This document shows, piece by piece, positions 36,901-49,689 of a DNA stretch of 64,000 nt; within the stretch, counting starts at the first letter, position 1; each line of letters begins with the position of its first letter. Origin of the DNA: Eonycteris spelaea (taxonomy: Eukaryota; Chordata; Mammalia; Chiroptera; Pteropodidae); NCBI GenBank assembly GCA_003508835.1, contig PUFA01000007.1, positions 20,607,001-20,671,000 of the forward strand, read 5' to 3'. The notes under the pieces are model-generated. The model saw only the letters and a program-made list of their open reading frames with translations, searched no databases and had not been told where the DNA came from. The position numbers and the translations under genes are program-made.

Positions 36901-37554
36901 AGCGGTCTCAAGGTAAGAATTTCATTGACCTCCACTCATTATATTGTCAGGGGCCAGTGCCTGACTAGGGCCTAGCTGGCTGGGCTCAGCTCTTGGGGCT
37001 TAGGGCTCAGTTGTGGCCTGGGTTCAGTGTCACAGTCAGGGACAGTCGGCCCTGTGAACTTTTCACACCCACTTTCTCCTCCTCCTTCCTTCCTGAACGC
37101 TCACCTACAATGTGAGTTCCTCCCGGAGACATAACCTGAGAATCAGGCTGATGCAGGGCATGCTGGCCAGGGGCTGGGGGCAGCTGGGACAGGGGTTGGC
37201 CAGGAATCACTGGGGAAGGGGATAGGGAGAGGCTGGGCAGTGGGAGCCGGACTCTCAGTAGCTGGCCTGTGTGCCACTGAGTCACACTGAGGGCTCACAG
37301 CTCCTGCCGTTCCCTCCTCCAGGGTCTGATGCTCTGTACTTCCTAAAGCCACTCTTGCTGTGGGGAGACCGAGGCCCTTGCCGTCCCCTGAGGAAGCTTT
37401 GAGGTTCAGAAGGGCCAGTAACCCACCTCTCCTGTGGTATTCGAATTCTCTCTCTAATCCTCTGACCCATCTAATCTCCCCACCCCAATGCAGACACTTG
37501 CTGACCTCAAGGCTCCAGGGACCAGTAGCTCATTGGTTCCCAAGGGAGCTCATT

Positions 37555-38060
37555 GTGTATTTTCTCTGTTGTTTTAATAAGTTTTAACTATGTACAGAAT
37601 ATACAAATACATTTTTACTGTAAAAAAAATCAAATATTGTTTAAAAAGCTAAATATTATTTTCCTTGATAACACAACATTTCAGCTTCCTCTGTGGTTAG
37701 TCATCACAGTTATTACTTTGTTATATATCCTTCTAAATCTAGATCTTTCTATACATTGACACACTATAGGAAGATGTATCATTATTGCACAGTATATGTA
37801 TATTTAAACAAATGGTTTCATGTAGTATATGTAGATCATTCTGCAAATTGCTTTACTCACTTAACTTTGGGTGTAGAAAATCTAGGCATGGTTTTACATA
37901 GTGAGCTACCAAAATTTTTTTCTTCTCTCTCTCTCTCAACTGATCAACAGTGGTTTTAGAGAGGACCATCAATTATTTCGCCATTCTCCTGCTGCTGGGC
38001 ATTTAGGTCCATTCTGATTTTATTCTTGTGCTTCCCTGGGCATATCTAGAGTAGCTACTG
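37555..38060. mobile_element. AT-rich ancient LINE-like fragment
   Basis: The A+T content rises sharply over about 500 bases. Blocks such as 'ggtttcatgtagtatatg' and 'ctgctgggcatttaggtcca' resemble the old L1M/HAL1-type segments that occur at about 46.8, 48.1 and 54.4 kb. No coding capacity; family uncertain. Confidence 0.45.
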
Positions 38061-38334
38061 CTGGCTTATGGGAGCCGGCTGCACTTTAAATTTTTTTACT
38101 GCACAATATTTAAAATCTGTCCACTGAGATTTTGCACGGAACCGAATGTTTCCCTGTGGGTCTCTCTGCTGTTCCTGGGTCTTGATAGCCAGAGAGAACG
38201 TCTGCTTCCCTGTCCCCACCAGTCCCCAGAGATCTGGGAACAGTGGTGGTGGCCCCTGGAGCCTTTCTCCTTCACAGTAGGGTTTTTCTGCCCTTTCTCA
38301 AAAGGCTCGTTTGAGTGACCCTGCTCTTGTGTGG

Positions 38335-38545
38335 CTGTGAGTGAGTGGACTCTGGAGTCTGAATGCCTTGGTTCAATCCTGATCTTTATGGGGATACTAC
38401 TTAATCTCTCTGTGCTCAGTTTCATCCTCTGTCAACTAGAGATGACAATAGCATCTATGGCATTCAGCTCCTCTGAGGACCAAGTAAGCTAACATGTGTG
38501 AAGGGCAAAACACCGTGCCAGGCACATGGCAAAATTCCAATGATG
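38335..38545 (+). repeat. MIR
   Basis: Forward MIR: 'gactctggagtctgaatgcc', 'ttaatctctctgtgctcag', 'tttcatcctctgtcaactag', 'caccgtgccaggcacatgg'. Confidence 0.85.
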
Positions 38546-39109
38546 TTATTATCTCCTGCCTTAGCTCCAGACTCCACTCTGTGGGCAGAGGGCCCCTGTT
38601 CCCAGTGGGCAGCCTGGGTGGCTCTAGCCCTTGCCATGGCATCAGCCCACTGCCCACTGATTTCCCAGCGGAGGCTGCTGCCTGGGAGCGTAGTGGGCAT
38701 CAGGTTTCTGCTCAGATTCTGGACTGAGGCCTACGGAGAGGGAAGGAGGTCAGTCTGACCCAGTGGCCAGGAGCTGGTAACGTAACCCCACACCCCGGGC
38801 AGATTTACCAGCCCTCAATGGGGCCTGTTGTGGCTGGGGATTTGATATCCCTTGGCCTGTGTAGTGGGCAGGAGAAGAAAGCAGCTTGGGCCCGCCTGTC
38901 CCTGAGAGGCCTGGGGCCTCGCTGGGCCACACGGGCTGGTCCAGGCATGGGTTTGCCTTTTGGCCCTTGGGGCAAATCACAGCAGGTGATTGTATAGTTA
39001 GTGCTGGAAAGGATGGCCTTTTTGCTCCTTTCCTCATGCCCGCCTCCCCTTTCAGGTTTTAAACCACCTTTTTGCCACCATCTAAGCAGCTCCTCTTAGC
39101 CACCTCTGA

Positions 39110-39260
39110 AATAGGCAGGCTGGCCAAGGCCGTTTGACAGATATGAAAACTGAGGCTAAGAGAGGTTAAGTGACTCCCAAAACCACACGGTCAGCCATTG
39201 GCAGGGTTGGGAATATACCCAGGCCACCTGGCTCCTTGTTCAGTTATATTTCACAAGGCC
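39110..39260 (-). repeat. MIR (reverse)
   Basis: Reverse MIR: 'gaaaactgaggctaagaga', 'ggttaagtgactcccaaaac', 'cacacggtcagccattggca'. Confidence 0.75.
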
Positions 39261-39779
39261 ACCCAATGTGATAGTCTTGGCAGAAGGTGTCCAGCAGGTG
39301 GCCCTGCTTGACCTCTTGCCCTCTGGGCAGTGGCATATGTGGTCAGTGAGGACAGAGGGTTGGGCTTATTTCCTGAGAGGCGAGAAGCCCTGTGGCGGGC
39401 CCAGGGCCCAGCCCTTCTCCAGCGTCAGCCACAAACCCTCCCAGGAGCCAGAGGTGGTAGGGGTCACAGTGTGGCTCTTCAGCTGAGGTCATCTGCCCTG
39501 CTAGGGAGAGGACTTGCCCTCTCCGCCTATCCCAGGGTGTGGGAGAGGTGGCAGCAACTCTGGGGGCTCTGAGCACTTCTCCCAGACAGGCGCAGAGCAG
39601 CCAGCACTGGGCCCTCTTTAAGGCTGGAGAAAGCAAGGCTCAGGCCCAGGGCTGGTCTGAGCTGGTGGATGTCAGAGGGAAACTCAAACCCACTTCCTAG
39701 ACACACACCCTCAGCAATCATGCTGCTGACCGACCTCACCAAAGGCAGTGACCTGGCCGAGCTTTGAGTGAGGAGCGTG

Positions 39780-40025
39780 GTTGTTGGTATCAGAGGCATG
39801 TGGGCTTAGGTCCTGGCTCCATAATAAATGTTCATAGTTATTGAACACTTACTATGTGCTATTCTAAGTCTCGACCTCTAATATTTCACTTAATCATCGA
39901 AAAATTCTCATGCAGCAGATACCATTATTATTCTCCTGAGTAAACTGAGGCACAGCGAGGCTTGGTGACTTTCCAAGGTCATGCGGGGGTGAAACTGGGA
40001 TTTGGATCCCAGCAGTGTGGCTCCA
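39780..40025 (-). repeat. MIR (reverse)
   Basis: Reverse MIR: 'attgaacacttactatgtgc', 'gagtaaactgaggcacagcg', 'ggtgactttccaaggtcatg', 'ctgggatttggatcccagc'. A short forward MIR-like piece follows at about 40150-40230. Confidence 0.85.
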
Positions 40026-41279
40026 GAGGTGCGCGCGAGCCCCTGCAGTGCCTCCGACAGCCAGGAGGGCCACAGGGCCGCCGCACACCTGTCCCACTTC
40101 TGGCGTGACGCCTGACATGTGGCTGGCAGTATACACTCGTCAGATGAATTGCCTGAGTGACTGTGAGGCTTTGGACAAGCGACCCAGCCTCTCCGAATGC
40201 CAGTTTTCTCATCGTAAAGCAAGTGAGGACTGAGCCACCTTTCCTCCAGCGTTGATGGGAAGGGTCCAGTGCAGTGATATTGGAAAGTGCGAAGCTCAGG
40301 GCTTGGGCCATGGCAGCTGTGGTCACTCTGGGGAGACAGTGCCACTGAGCTGCTATGAACCGTGTCCTAGGAATGGGTGGTGCTCCGAGCTGCTGTACTG
40401 GCGCTCAGCCGCCTGCCCCCAGGGGACAGAGGCGAGTACTCTCTGCGTGGGTGGCCGTGGCGTGTCACCTGTGGCTGGCCTTGGGCTTCCTCTGGGCACA
40501 GCCAGGAGCCAGAGGGGCTGAGGGTGAACACCCTGACCGCTCATTTGAGACTCTTGCATCCCTGCGGGACACTCACAGCCTGGGGGGTGGTTTGAACACA
40601 CATTTTCTCATCAACTTCCAAGCTCATCTTTCACTTAGGCTCAGGGAGGGGAGGCGACTTGCCCGGATTCCTACAGACATGGAGCGGAATTCCAGTCTGC
40701 CTCACTTATGCCTTCTGAGGAGCCCTCTCCAGTGGCTCACGTGTGCCCTGTGGGCAGAACCAGATCAGGGGGGCCCCTGGAGGTCTCAGGGTGGCCCCCA
40801 CCTCCGCTGCCTCTGTGTGCAGGGGCTCATCTCCCACTCATATTCGCTCTTTTTAGTAAATGGCTGTGACAGTGGGCTCTCTGCAGGCTCAGGAGATGCG
40901 AGTCCATCCTTGGACTACACTCCGGGTTTGCTGTGTGTCTTGGGTTGTTACTTTTCTCTGGGCCTTGTAAAATAAGTCCATGGGGGCCACTGATACCTGC
41001 TTTTATCCCTCCTTTAAGGGGGAATGTGGGCTTTGGGGCCTAGACTGGCATTATCTCAGCCCCTTTTTAAGATATAGGATATTGGGGGCCCTCCACCTGC
41101 CAGTTGGGGCAGCTGGGCTTGGAGTTGAGGACCAGGTTCTGGTATTGAATAGGCTAACAAATGCATGTCAGAGTGTGGTGGGGCTTGCCAGGGACTCTCT
41201 CCTGGGTCCACTTCCTCGCCCCACTCTGAGACCTCAAGGTTTGGCAGACAACACCTAGCCTTGGGGCAGGGGAAGGTAC

Positions 41280-41410
41280 TGCTTTTAGAGTTCACGAGAT
41301 CTGGGTTTGAATTCTGGTTCTGCCACTTACCTCTGACGACCCACTTTCTTCACCTATGAAATAGGGCGGTGAAACTTTCCTCCTAAGGTTGAGGTGAGGA
41401 TGAAATGCGT
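41280..41410 (+). repeat. MIR fragment
   Basis: Forward MIR: 'gatctgggtttgaattctgg', 'ttctgccacttacctctgac', 'cacctatgaaatagggcgg'. Confidence 0.8.
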
Positions 41411-42099
41411 ACATTTCTCCCCAGCAACCTGCTGCCGCTAACAGGTCCCCGTGGCGTGCATGGGTCTGTTGACTGTGGAGGGACGGGGATCAGAGACAGC
41501 TCCATAAGCCTTGCCAACAGCCCTGGAGGCTGAGTCCAGAAATAGAAGATCCCAGAGACAGAGGCTCCTGGTGGCCAGGCTGGGAGGCCACAGGGAGCTG
41601 GCAGCTCAGGCCTCCCCCTCCCTCCCGAGGCTGTTGGCTGCATAAATTACTCGGCAGCCTTTGGGCTAATTTTACCTTCTTGGTTTTCATGAATCATTTC
41701 CCATCTGGGGGCGTGTGAGAGAAATGGAAGCAGCCCTGCCGACTGGATGCCCGGGCCCCAGCTGCAGAGAAACGCCCGTGGCGAGCCCTGCTTGCGTGCT
41801 CTCAGAAGCAAGGACAGGACACCCAGGGACCCCAGGAAGGGCCCCTGAGGCCAACTTCTTCCAGCTGCATCCCTGTGGAGAGATCCTCATGATTTGGGAT
41901 AAATGAGCCACAGCAGGTCCTGGGCTGGAACTGGGCTAAATCTAAAGGAATTTGGAATCACATGGTTTTACCATGATGGTCATTCGTGCCTGTTTTGACC
42001 ACAGCAGTGGAATGGTTTAGCAGAGAGACCCTCGTGACCTGCAGGGGAGCTTCTCTGTGGCACAGGTCCAGAAGTTAACACAAATGCTGGATTTTCATA

Positions 42100-42370
42100 G
42101 TCACAATGCCAGAGCTGGCAGGTCCTCACAGAAAATCGGGACCTAACTGCCTCGTCATACAGGTGGGTAAAATGAGGCCCAGAGAAGGAAACAATTTATT
42201 CAAGGTCGAGAAATCAGTGGAAGAGGTGATGCTAATATTTATTGACTGTTTGTACCACTTTGCTCACAACAAACCCGATTCGATAGTTATTATCCCCATT
42301 TTACGGAGGGGTCACTGAAGGCACAGAAGGTGAAATAACTTCCCCAGCTGATACGGCTGGAAGTGGTGGA
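42100..42370 (-). repeat. MIR pair (reverse)
   Basis: Two reverse MIR-like pieces in close succession: 'caggtgggtaaaatgaggc' with 'cccagagaaggaaacaattt', then 'tattatccccattttacgg' with 'cagaaggtgaaataacttcc'. They may be two copies or one copy with an internal duplication. Confidence 0.65.
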
Positions 42371-42577
42371 GCCGTGGCGTGCACCCCAAGGAGTCCCACT
42401 TCAGAGCCCACGTTCCGGCTTCCGCTCCAAGCTGCGCCTTGCCAGTGGCGACAGGGCTGCTTTGTCCCCTCCCTCTGCTCTCCTCCCGTGCCCCTGGGAG
42501 TGGGTTCACAGGGCCACTGTGAAGTAGTCCTGGAGCTTCTGGCTCACACCCTCTCATTTTCTTGCATTCACCCAGTA

Positions 42578-42946
42578 CAGTCAGCCCTCCCTATCAGCGG
42601 GTTCCGCATCCAAGGGTTCAACCGACCTGGGATGGAAAATATTTGAGAAAGTACGTTACGTTGTTGCTGACATGTACAGTGTAGTTAGGCCTACTATGGT
42701 TGAATGGACAGACTGTTCCTTGTCATTATTCCTTAAACAATACAACATAACAACTATTTATGTCATGTTTACATTGTATTAGGTTATTATAAGTAATCTA
42801 GAGACGATTTAAAGGACATAGGAGGATATGCCTAGGCGATATGCAAATGCTACGCTATTTTATATAAGGCACTTGAGCATCTGAGGATGTTAGTACCCAC
42901 GGGCAACCTGGAACCAATCCCCTGCGAATACGGAGGGACAGCCACA
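42578..42946. mobile_element. Tigger-like DNA transposon fragment
   Basis: The left end CAGTCAGCCCTCCCTATC follows a TA dinucleotide (42576-42577). The right end has 'cctggaaccaatcccctgcg' and 'aatacggagggacagcc', an imperfect inverted match to the left. The interior 'gcaaatgctacgctatttta' and 'tataaggcacttgagcatc' blocks fit a non-autonomous TcMar-Tigger element. No transposase frame. Confidence 0.8.
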
Positions 42947-43574
42947 TGTATCAATCAAGCCCCTACTGGGTGCCCGGAACCGTTCTGGGCATTGGAGATT
43001 CGGCAACGGCCAGAGTGGACGGTCTGGGAGGCCAGCGAGGTCCCACCCCATCTTACCTGTGTCTGGGTTCTTACAGGACAATGTCTACATGGTGTTTTGG
43101 TCTCAGCTGTACTGGCTGCAAACTCAGATGCCCAGCCTAGGCGGGGAACGTACCCGATTGGCACAGGCCAGCTGGCGATCTGGAGATTAAGGGCCTTGAG
43201 CAGGGCCACCACCACCTAGCTCCAAAAACCTGTTGCCATGGGAGACTGCCTGCCTGGTGTTTCTAGTGCTTCTGATTTTCCAGAAAAGCTGAGCATCCAT
43301 GTTTTTACACAAAATCTTCTGTTTCTTCAAAGTTGGCAACTAAAGTGAAAATAAAAATTGGAAAAAAAAAAAAAAACCCAGCTGCCAGTTTGTAACTTGT
43401 GGATCCTTTTTTCTGCCACCTCCCTACAGCCCCGGTGCCTAGCTGGAGCAGGTTCTCATTCTAATTATCTCTCAGTGGCCACGTCTCCCAGGAAGTTGCT
43501 TCAGTCCCTGCCAGAAAATACTTTTCCCCGCCCCCACTTGCAGTTCGTCCATCACCCCTCGTACTAGACTGCCA

Positions 43575-43730
43575 CTGTGAAGTAGTGGAGAGGGCACGGA
43601 CTTTGACTTAGACTCCAGCCAGCTGCTGTGCAGCCTTGTTCAAACCACTTAACCTCTCTGAGCCTTCACTTCCTATCTGAAAAACAAGTTAAGCCGTACT
43701 TACTAGGTGGTTGAAAGAACTAAACACAAT
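43575..43730 (+). repeat. MIR
   Basis: Forward MIR: 'gaagtagtggagagggcac', 'acttaacctctctgagcct', 'tcacttcctatctgaaaaac'. Upstream at about 43363-43376 is an A-rich run of about 14 bases. Confidence 0.8.
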
Positions 43731-44639
43731 CAGACGGAAACTCAGGTCAAGCAGGATTAGGCACAAATGGAATTTATGGGCTCAGCAAAGTGAGAAGTCT
43801 AAGACCATCACAGCTTCAGGCACAGCGGGGCTGAGGGGCTCACACAGTGCAAGCAGGACGTGGTCTGTCCTTCTTACGCTGAGTTCTTCCGTACTGGCTC
43901 CATTCATAGACAGGCCGTCGTACATGGTGGCGCGGTGGCTGGCTGCTAGCAGAAGCATACTTCGTGCTCTATCCTTTCACCAGTCTCTCTTTCCAGCAGA
44001 TTCCTCCAAGCCTCCAAACTGCAGCTCGTGATTGGTTGGGCCCTATACCCTTCCCGCACCCTTCACCATGATTTGCAGATAGGAACACTGATCGGTTGGT
44101 CCTTGACCACTCCCCTTTCCCAGAGAGGCGTGTTTGGAGAAGGGGGCCCCCCAAGGACCCCGGGGGACTTAGTGCCAGGAGGGGGAATGAATGACAGCAG
44201 GGAAACCTGCAGACATTCTACCCAGGCTGGAAGCCTCAGGAGGGTGGGTGCCTAGTGCACTCCAGGGTCCCTAGCACCTAGGACGCGCCTGGCACTCCAG
44301 AGCGTGCAAACACGCTGCAAGTGAAGGAGTGGGTATCTTCTAGCACGCACGTGCCACGCCTGCACAGAGCTTGGCACCAGCCCCATCCGGGGCCCGCCTG
44401 CCTCCATCCTGGAGGACTGGGGTGGAAGTCTTCCATCCTGGCCAGGTTCACCTCCCTCGTGGACTGTCACAGCTCCCCAACGTTGAGCTTGTCAGCTTGG
44501 CCCTGAGAAGCCCCAGAACACCTGTTTGTTTGGGAAGCTTGGTCGACAGTAATTATGATCATTAGCGATCACGCCGGCTTGTACTCATTTCCAGAAACCA
44601 TCTGACTCTTTATTGCCCGTGTCCAGATAATTTCTTTGA

Positions 44640-44815
44640 TACTTTTTTGAGATTGAGCTGCATGCAGGTAGAGCTTCAGTCTCATCAAACGTAAAAACGG
44701 GGTATAATCTACCCTGCAGGGTTGTGGAGAGGATTAAGTACGACAGTAAAAAAGTATAACACCCGCACAAGGCCTGGCACGAAGCGGGTGCTCAGTCAAG
44801 GCCAGGTTCCCTTTG
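44640..44815 (+). repeat. MIR 3' part
   Basis: Forward MIR: 'gcttcagtctcatcaaacg', 'cctgcagggttgtggagagg', 'aggcctggcacgaagcgggt', 'gctcagtcaagg'. Confidence 0.75.
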
Positions 44816-46764
44816 CATCCCTTCAGATCAAAGTCTTAGAGTGAGCCCACGCGTTCGAGCCTTTTTATGGGTACATGGGAAGATACTCAATTAATTCTTA
44901 ATAAATGGCCACTGATGGCACATACACTGACACCTCTATGCACACATATAATCAGGGGAGAACCCCCATCTATGGCATAGGTGCTAAATGTGGCTAAGAC
45001 TCCGTGAGTTTATTACTCACGGCAGAGCAAACAGCACGCAGCACCGGTTACCCCACCCCCAGGTCCGTGGGTGACATGATGGACCCAGATGTGACTGTGC
45101 AGACGGTGGGTTGCACGGCCCCGGACCTCGGGGCAAAGGACTCGGCGCCTTTTGTAGCAAACTGTAAAAAGCCAGTTCCCCTTATTTGGGGAGTGAGTTT
45201 TCGCACAGTATTCTTGTGGTGGTATCTCTGACCTACTTGATTTTACCGAAATGGCTCAGGGTCAGAGGATGTTGAGGACTTACAGTTTCTCGTACTCAGC
45301 AGGGCCGCTCAGAACCCACAGCAGACCACCTCTCATCACACATACGCACACGTGAGTGTGTACACCTTACTTGTCCAAAGATAGAATGCTGGCCTGGCTT
45401 CTTGATTGTGAGCTCCCTTTTAGAGGTGTTAATGCCTGCTTAGTGGTGATATGTACTGTGGCTTCAAGCATCTTGCAGTTTAGACTAGTACTTCTCAGAC
45501 TCCACTGTGCTTACAAATCACCTGGGCATCTCTTCTTTTTGGAGAGACTCTGTTTGGGGACGTCTGAGGTGGAACTAGCAATTTTGCATTTCTAATAAGC
45601 TCTGACACTGCTGGTCTGTGGACCACACCTTGAGAAGCAAGGATATAGGTGACTTGAAATTTCTTTTAATTTCTGAGATTCTGGCAAGACTGGGGAGAAA
45701 AAAAACAGTGAGAAGGGCAGGGGCAGGAGAGAGGAGAAGGAGGCTGCAGAAGTGAAGGCTGGTGCCGGGCCCACTGGAGCCCTGATGGCCCTGCAGCCCA
45801 TCACTCCACAGGCCTCCCCACCCCGCCCCCGCCAACCTTGCCCCTCACTGGCCTCATGGTGCAGGCAGTGGGACCCCTTTCTTTGAAGCCAGAACACCAC
45901 TTGGTATTTCGCCAGGGTCTTACCTCGTTAAAGAGAGTCTCCAGCTCGGTGAGTTAGGAGGATTGTAGGTGTGACAATGTGCAGAACATCTCAGGGAGGG
46001 GTCCCAGGGCAGAGAGAGGTGTGGTGAGGGACTCTGAGCACAGACTGGATGGCCGTGGTTCCTGTCTCCCACTGCCTTCCTCCAGGAGGCCTTACCAAGT
46101 CACTTCCCTCTGGCCTTAGTTTCCTCGTCTAGGAGGGATGTGGATCAAAGGTCTGGGTGCATCCTTTCAGCTCTAACTGTGTAGGAGGCAAGAGGATGGA
46201 AGAGCACACTGTACCCAGCCCTGCCCCTTAAGAGCTGCAGGTATGCTTGGGGCAGATCGCTTTATCTGCATTAGCATCATGGTGGCATGTTGCTGAGGAA
46301 GCCAGAAGCCGTGGTTGGTCCCCTGTACCTGCCTGGCACCAGCAAGCAATCAATGCAGGATGGCTCCGCTTACCCTTAAATGAATCTCCTATCCAGGCCT
46401 CTTTCACTCAGGCCCTCCTACCCTCCTGCTTTGTTATCTGCAAGTGTGGCCCCCCTGAGCCCCGGAAGCCTCAGCCCAGACACTCTGCACTGCTTGCCTG
46501 CCTGACCCTGGCCTGGCCCCCCACGAGCACATGCCCCCTTCCCCTAAGCCTTATTTGGCTGTGCTCAGTTTGGTGCTTGGAATGCTGGAGCCCCATTGGC
46601 CTCAGGGAATTTGTTTGGACTTCCAGGTCTCCTTCCAGGGGGACAGCAGGTGGTTGGGGGAGTGTGCTCTGCCCACTCTCCGTCCATCAGCAGAAGCCCT
46701 CTCCTCCTTTCCTGCTCCCTTCACAGGCATGCTGAGGGGAGGTGTCTGGGCAGCCTGGGACTTA

Positions 46765-47080
46765 TTTTTAAACTATTAATAATGAACTGTAGTTTTTACT
46801 CTTTATTATGCAAAAAAATATATAGACGAGTATAATAAACTTCTATGTACCTATTGCCCAGCCTTAATAATGAATAACTGCTAGGCATTATTTATTTTTC
46901 TAATCAGAAATGCATGCACCTGGTATAAAAGCCAGTGAGAAGTAAGTCCCTCTCCCCCGGAGCCCTCAGTCCCACGAGCAGCAGCTGTCACAGCCAGAGC
47001 TATTCTGCACACACATGAGCACATGTAAATGTGTGTCTATTTTATGTTATTAAATGGGGCATGTTTATTTTAGAAAACAC
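46765..47080. mobile_element. AT-rich ancient LINE-like fragment
   Basis: AT-rich stretch with 'aataaacttctatgtaccta' and 'ttgcccagccttaataatg', resembling old L1-related segments. Degraded; family uncertain. Confidence 0.4.
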
Positions 47081-47099
47081 ATTTATAGTTTACTTTGTG

Positions 47100-47280
47100 T
47101 CAGTCACCATTCTAGCTAGGTATATTACAGATATCAGCTCATTAATCCTTACCAGGTAGGTGCTATGAACAACCCCAGGCACAGAGAGGGTAGGGAGCCT
47201 CCCCAACAACACACAGCAGTAAGCCATACAGCTGGGAGCCGAACCTAGGCAGCCCAGCACCGGAATCCATTCTCTGAACC
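47100..47280 (-). repeat. MIR fragment (reverse)
   Basis: Reverse MIR: 'cattaatccttaccaggtag', 'ccaggcacagagagggtagg', 'agctgggagccgaacctagg'. Confidence 0.7.
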
Positions 47281-47339
47281 ACCATCTCCTGCTTCCTCTC
47301 AAATTATATGCACTGCTCTTTCTCTCGATTTTGTTTTCA

Positions 47340-47960
47340 CCACCAGTTCTGTAATCCATTCAACGAATGAATATCGTATGCCTACTTTGCATCAGGCACT
47401 GTTGTAGTGGCAGGGGTACAGCAATGGACAAAACAGATCAACATCTCCGCCTTCCTAGGGTTTACAACTAGTTGAGGAGATAAAGAGCAAATAAAATTAA
47501 CAAACTCTACACAAATTGGATGGCAAGTAGTGCTCTGCAGAAAAGAAAGGAAGGAAGGAAGGGTAGCCAGTGTGGGGGAGGGGTAGAGTTGCAGTTTTAT
47601 ATAGGTGGCCAGAGAATGCGATATTGAGTAAAGGCCTGAAGAGAGTCAGAGCCAGCCCTGTGGGTATCTGGGGGAAGAGCATACCGGGCAGAGGGAATGG
47701 CCAGTGCAAAGCCTCAAGACAAGAACGTGCCATGTTGCAGGCTGAGCAAGGCAGCTCCTGAGGCCACGGTGGGAATGAGAGGGTACTGGCAGGTGAGGTC
47801 TCAGGGGAAATGGGGCAGACCGTGTCTACTGGCATTTGTCTTTCCGTAAAGAGCTTTGCAGTTTGCTTTGTGTGAGATGGGACTCTGTAGTGGGTTTTGA
47901 GCAGGGGCCATTCGATCTGTCTTGGGTTGTGACAGGTTCACCCTGACTGCATTGGAGAAT
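47340..47960 (-). mobile_element. L2 LINE (reverse), long copy
   Basis: Reverse L2 over about 600 bases: 'tttgcatcaggcactgttgt', 'ggtacagcaatggacaaaac', 'gggggaagagcataccggg', 'cagagggaatggccagtgca', 'aagcctcaagacaagaacg'. One of the longest L2 copies in the window. Confidence 0.85.
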
Positions 47961-48569
47961 GGACAGGAGGGGCGAGTGAAAGAAGAGAGACGGTCAAGCT
48001 GCCTCTGCAGCCCTTCGGGCCAAAGGGAGAGGTGTCTCGGACCAGGGTGGTGACTGTGGAGGAGGGAGTGCCGATTGTTCCATTACTTTCTTTGAAACGG
48101 CTTCCTGTGGTGTGTGGATTTGCTATCATTGATTTAACCTCCGGATGGGCACATTGGTTGTTTCCAGTCATTTACTATTCCAGACAGTGCTACAATGAAT
48201 ACTCTTACACATGTGTCTCTGAAAAATTTCTAGAAGTGAAATTGCAGAATTGAAGGTTATATACATTTTCAAAAGATTGCCAGTGCAAATTTCTCCCCAC
48301 AGAGGTACGAGTTCACGCTACAGCAGCAATGCATGAGAGAGAGTGCATGCACACTCAGGCTATAGCTTCAGCTCAGGTCTTGGGCTCAGGGGAGATGGGT
48401 GGCTGAGGGTGAGGTTCACCTGACTTGCCCCTCTGTAGGCCAAAGCACCATGAAGGTGGACACTTCACAGAGGCACAGCCAGAGTGGAACCATGGAGACG
48501 TGGGGCCTAAACCTTTGGTAGGACAGAAAGGGCAGCTGTGGCTGCACCTAACAAAAAACCTGTCCTAGA

Positions 48570-49055
48570 GCGGCTTGGGTAACAAAGGGGTGTAACAGGA
48601 AGTGTAGAAGTAGGGCAGAGTCCAGGACCAGTTGATTCGGCATCTTAACTATGTCAGTTAAGTGCTTGCCTCTAAGATGTTTCCCAACACCAACTGGGTG
48701 TTCAGCAATTCAGCTCAGTTCTAAAACTAACAATCTAGAATTAGCACAAGCCCACAGGTTGAGAACTCAGTCCCACAAGGCTGTCACCACTTCAGGCTCC
48801 AGTCACAAGTCCTAGGATTACCCATACTTCCTGAACAACATAAGTCAGGGGTGGCCATCACGCCTCCCCTCAGGTTCTATAATTTGCTAGAACTCAGGAA
48901 AGTGCTTTACTTTCTACTACTGGTTTATTATAAGGGATATATACATACCACGTGCAAGGTATGGGGACAGGGTCGTGGCTTGTCCAATATTACGCTTCCT
49001 GCTCCGGGATGTGTTCACCAGTCAGGAAACTCTCTGAATCTTGTTGTTTAAGAAT
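48570..49055 (-). mobile_element. LTR-like repeat, interrupted by L1
   Basis: Blocks such as 'ctagaactcaggaaagtgc', 'tactggtttattataaggg' and 'gtgttcaccagtcaggaaac' resemble an ancient ERV LTR in reverse orientation (TTTATT would be its AATAAA). The match stops at about 49055 where L1 sequence begins, suggesting the L1 inserted into it. Confidence 0.45.
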
Positions 49056-49650
49056 TGGTCTAGCATGTGATTCAGCAAACCCTCTACTGGGTATTTACCC
49101 CAAAGACTTGAAAACCCATATTCATGAAGACATTTGCACACACCGATGTTCATAGCAGCATTATTCACACTGGCCAGGAGTTGGAAGCAACCCAAGGGTC
49201 CTTCGAGAGATGATTAGATAAAGAAGCTGTGGTGCATATATACAATGGAATATCACTCAGAGATGAAATACTGCCATCTGTGGCAACATGGATGGCCCTC
49301 GAGATAATCATGCTAAGTGGAATGACCCAGACAGAAAAAATTGAAAATCACATGATATCACTTACATGTGGGATATAAACCTAAAAGCAACAAATAAACA
49401 GGACAAACAGAGACTCATGGACATGGACTATAGACTAGTGGTTACCAGAGGGTAGGGGGTGGTGAGGGAAGAGGTAGACGGGCAAAGGGGGTCAAATATG
49501 TGGTGACAGAAAGAAATCTAACTATGGGAGGTGAACACATAGTGTAAATATATATATGCCGTACTGTTAAAGTGTGCAGCTGAAACTTATTGGAGTTCGT
49601 TAACCAGTGTCACCAGTAAAATGAATGAATGAATGAATGAATGAATGAGG
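49056..49650 (+). mobile_element. 5'-truncated L1, 3' end
   Basis: Forward L1: ORF2 3' part with 'ttcatagcagcattattcac' and 'gaagctgtggtgcatatata', then the 3' UTR with 'ggttaccagagggtaggggg' and an 'aggtgaacacatagtgtaaa' block, ending 'ttaaccagtgtcaccagtaa' and running into an (AATG)n/(AAAT)n tail. The tail style resembles bat L1s as I remember them. Truncated, no functional frame. Confidence 0.85.
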
Positions 49651-49681
49651 AAATAAATAAATAAATAAATAAATAAATAAA
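49618..49681. repeat. (AATG)n then (AAAT)n tail repeat
   Basis: About seven AATG units followed by about eight AAAT units, directly at the L1 3' end. Most likely grew from the L1 poly(A) tail. Confidence 0.95.
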
Positions 49682-49689
49682 ATCTGAGG

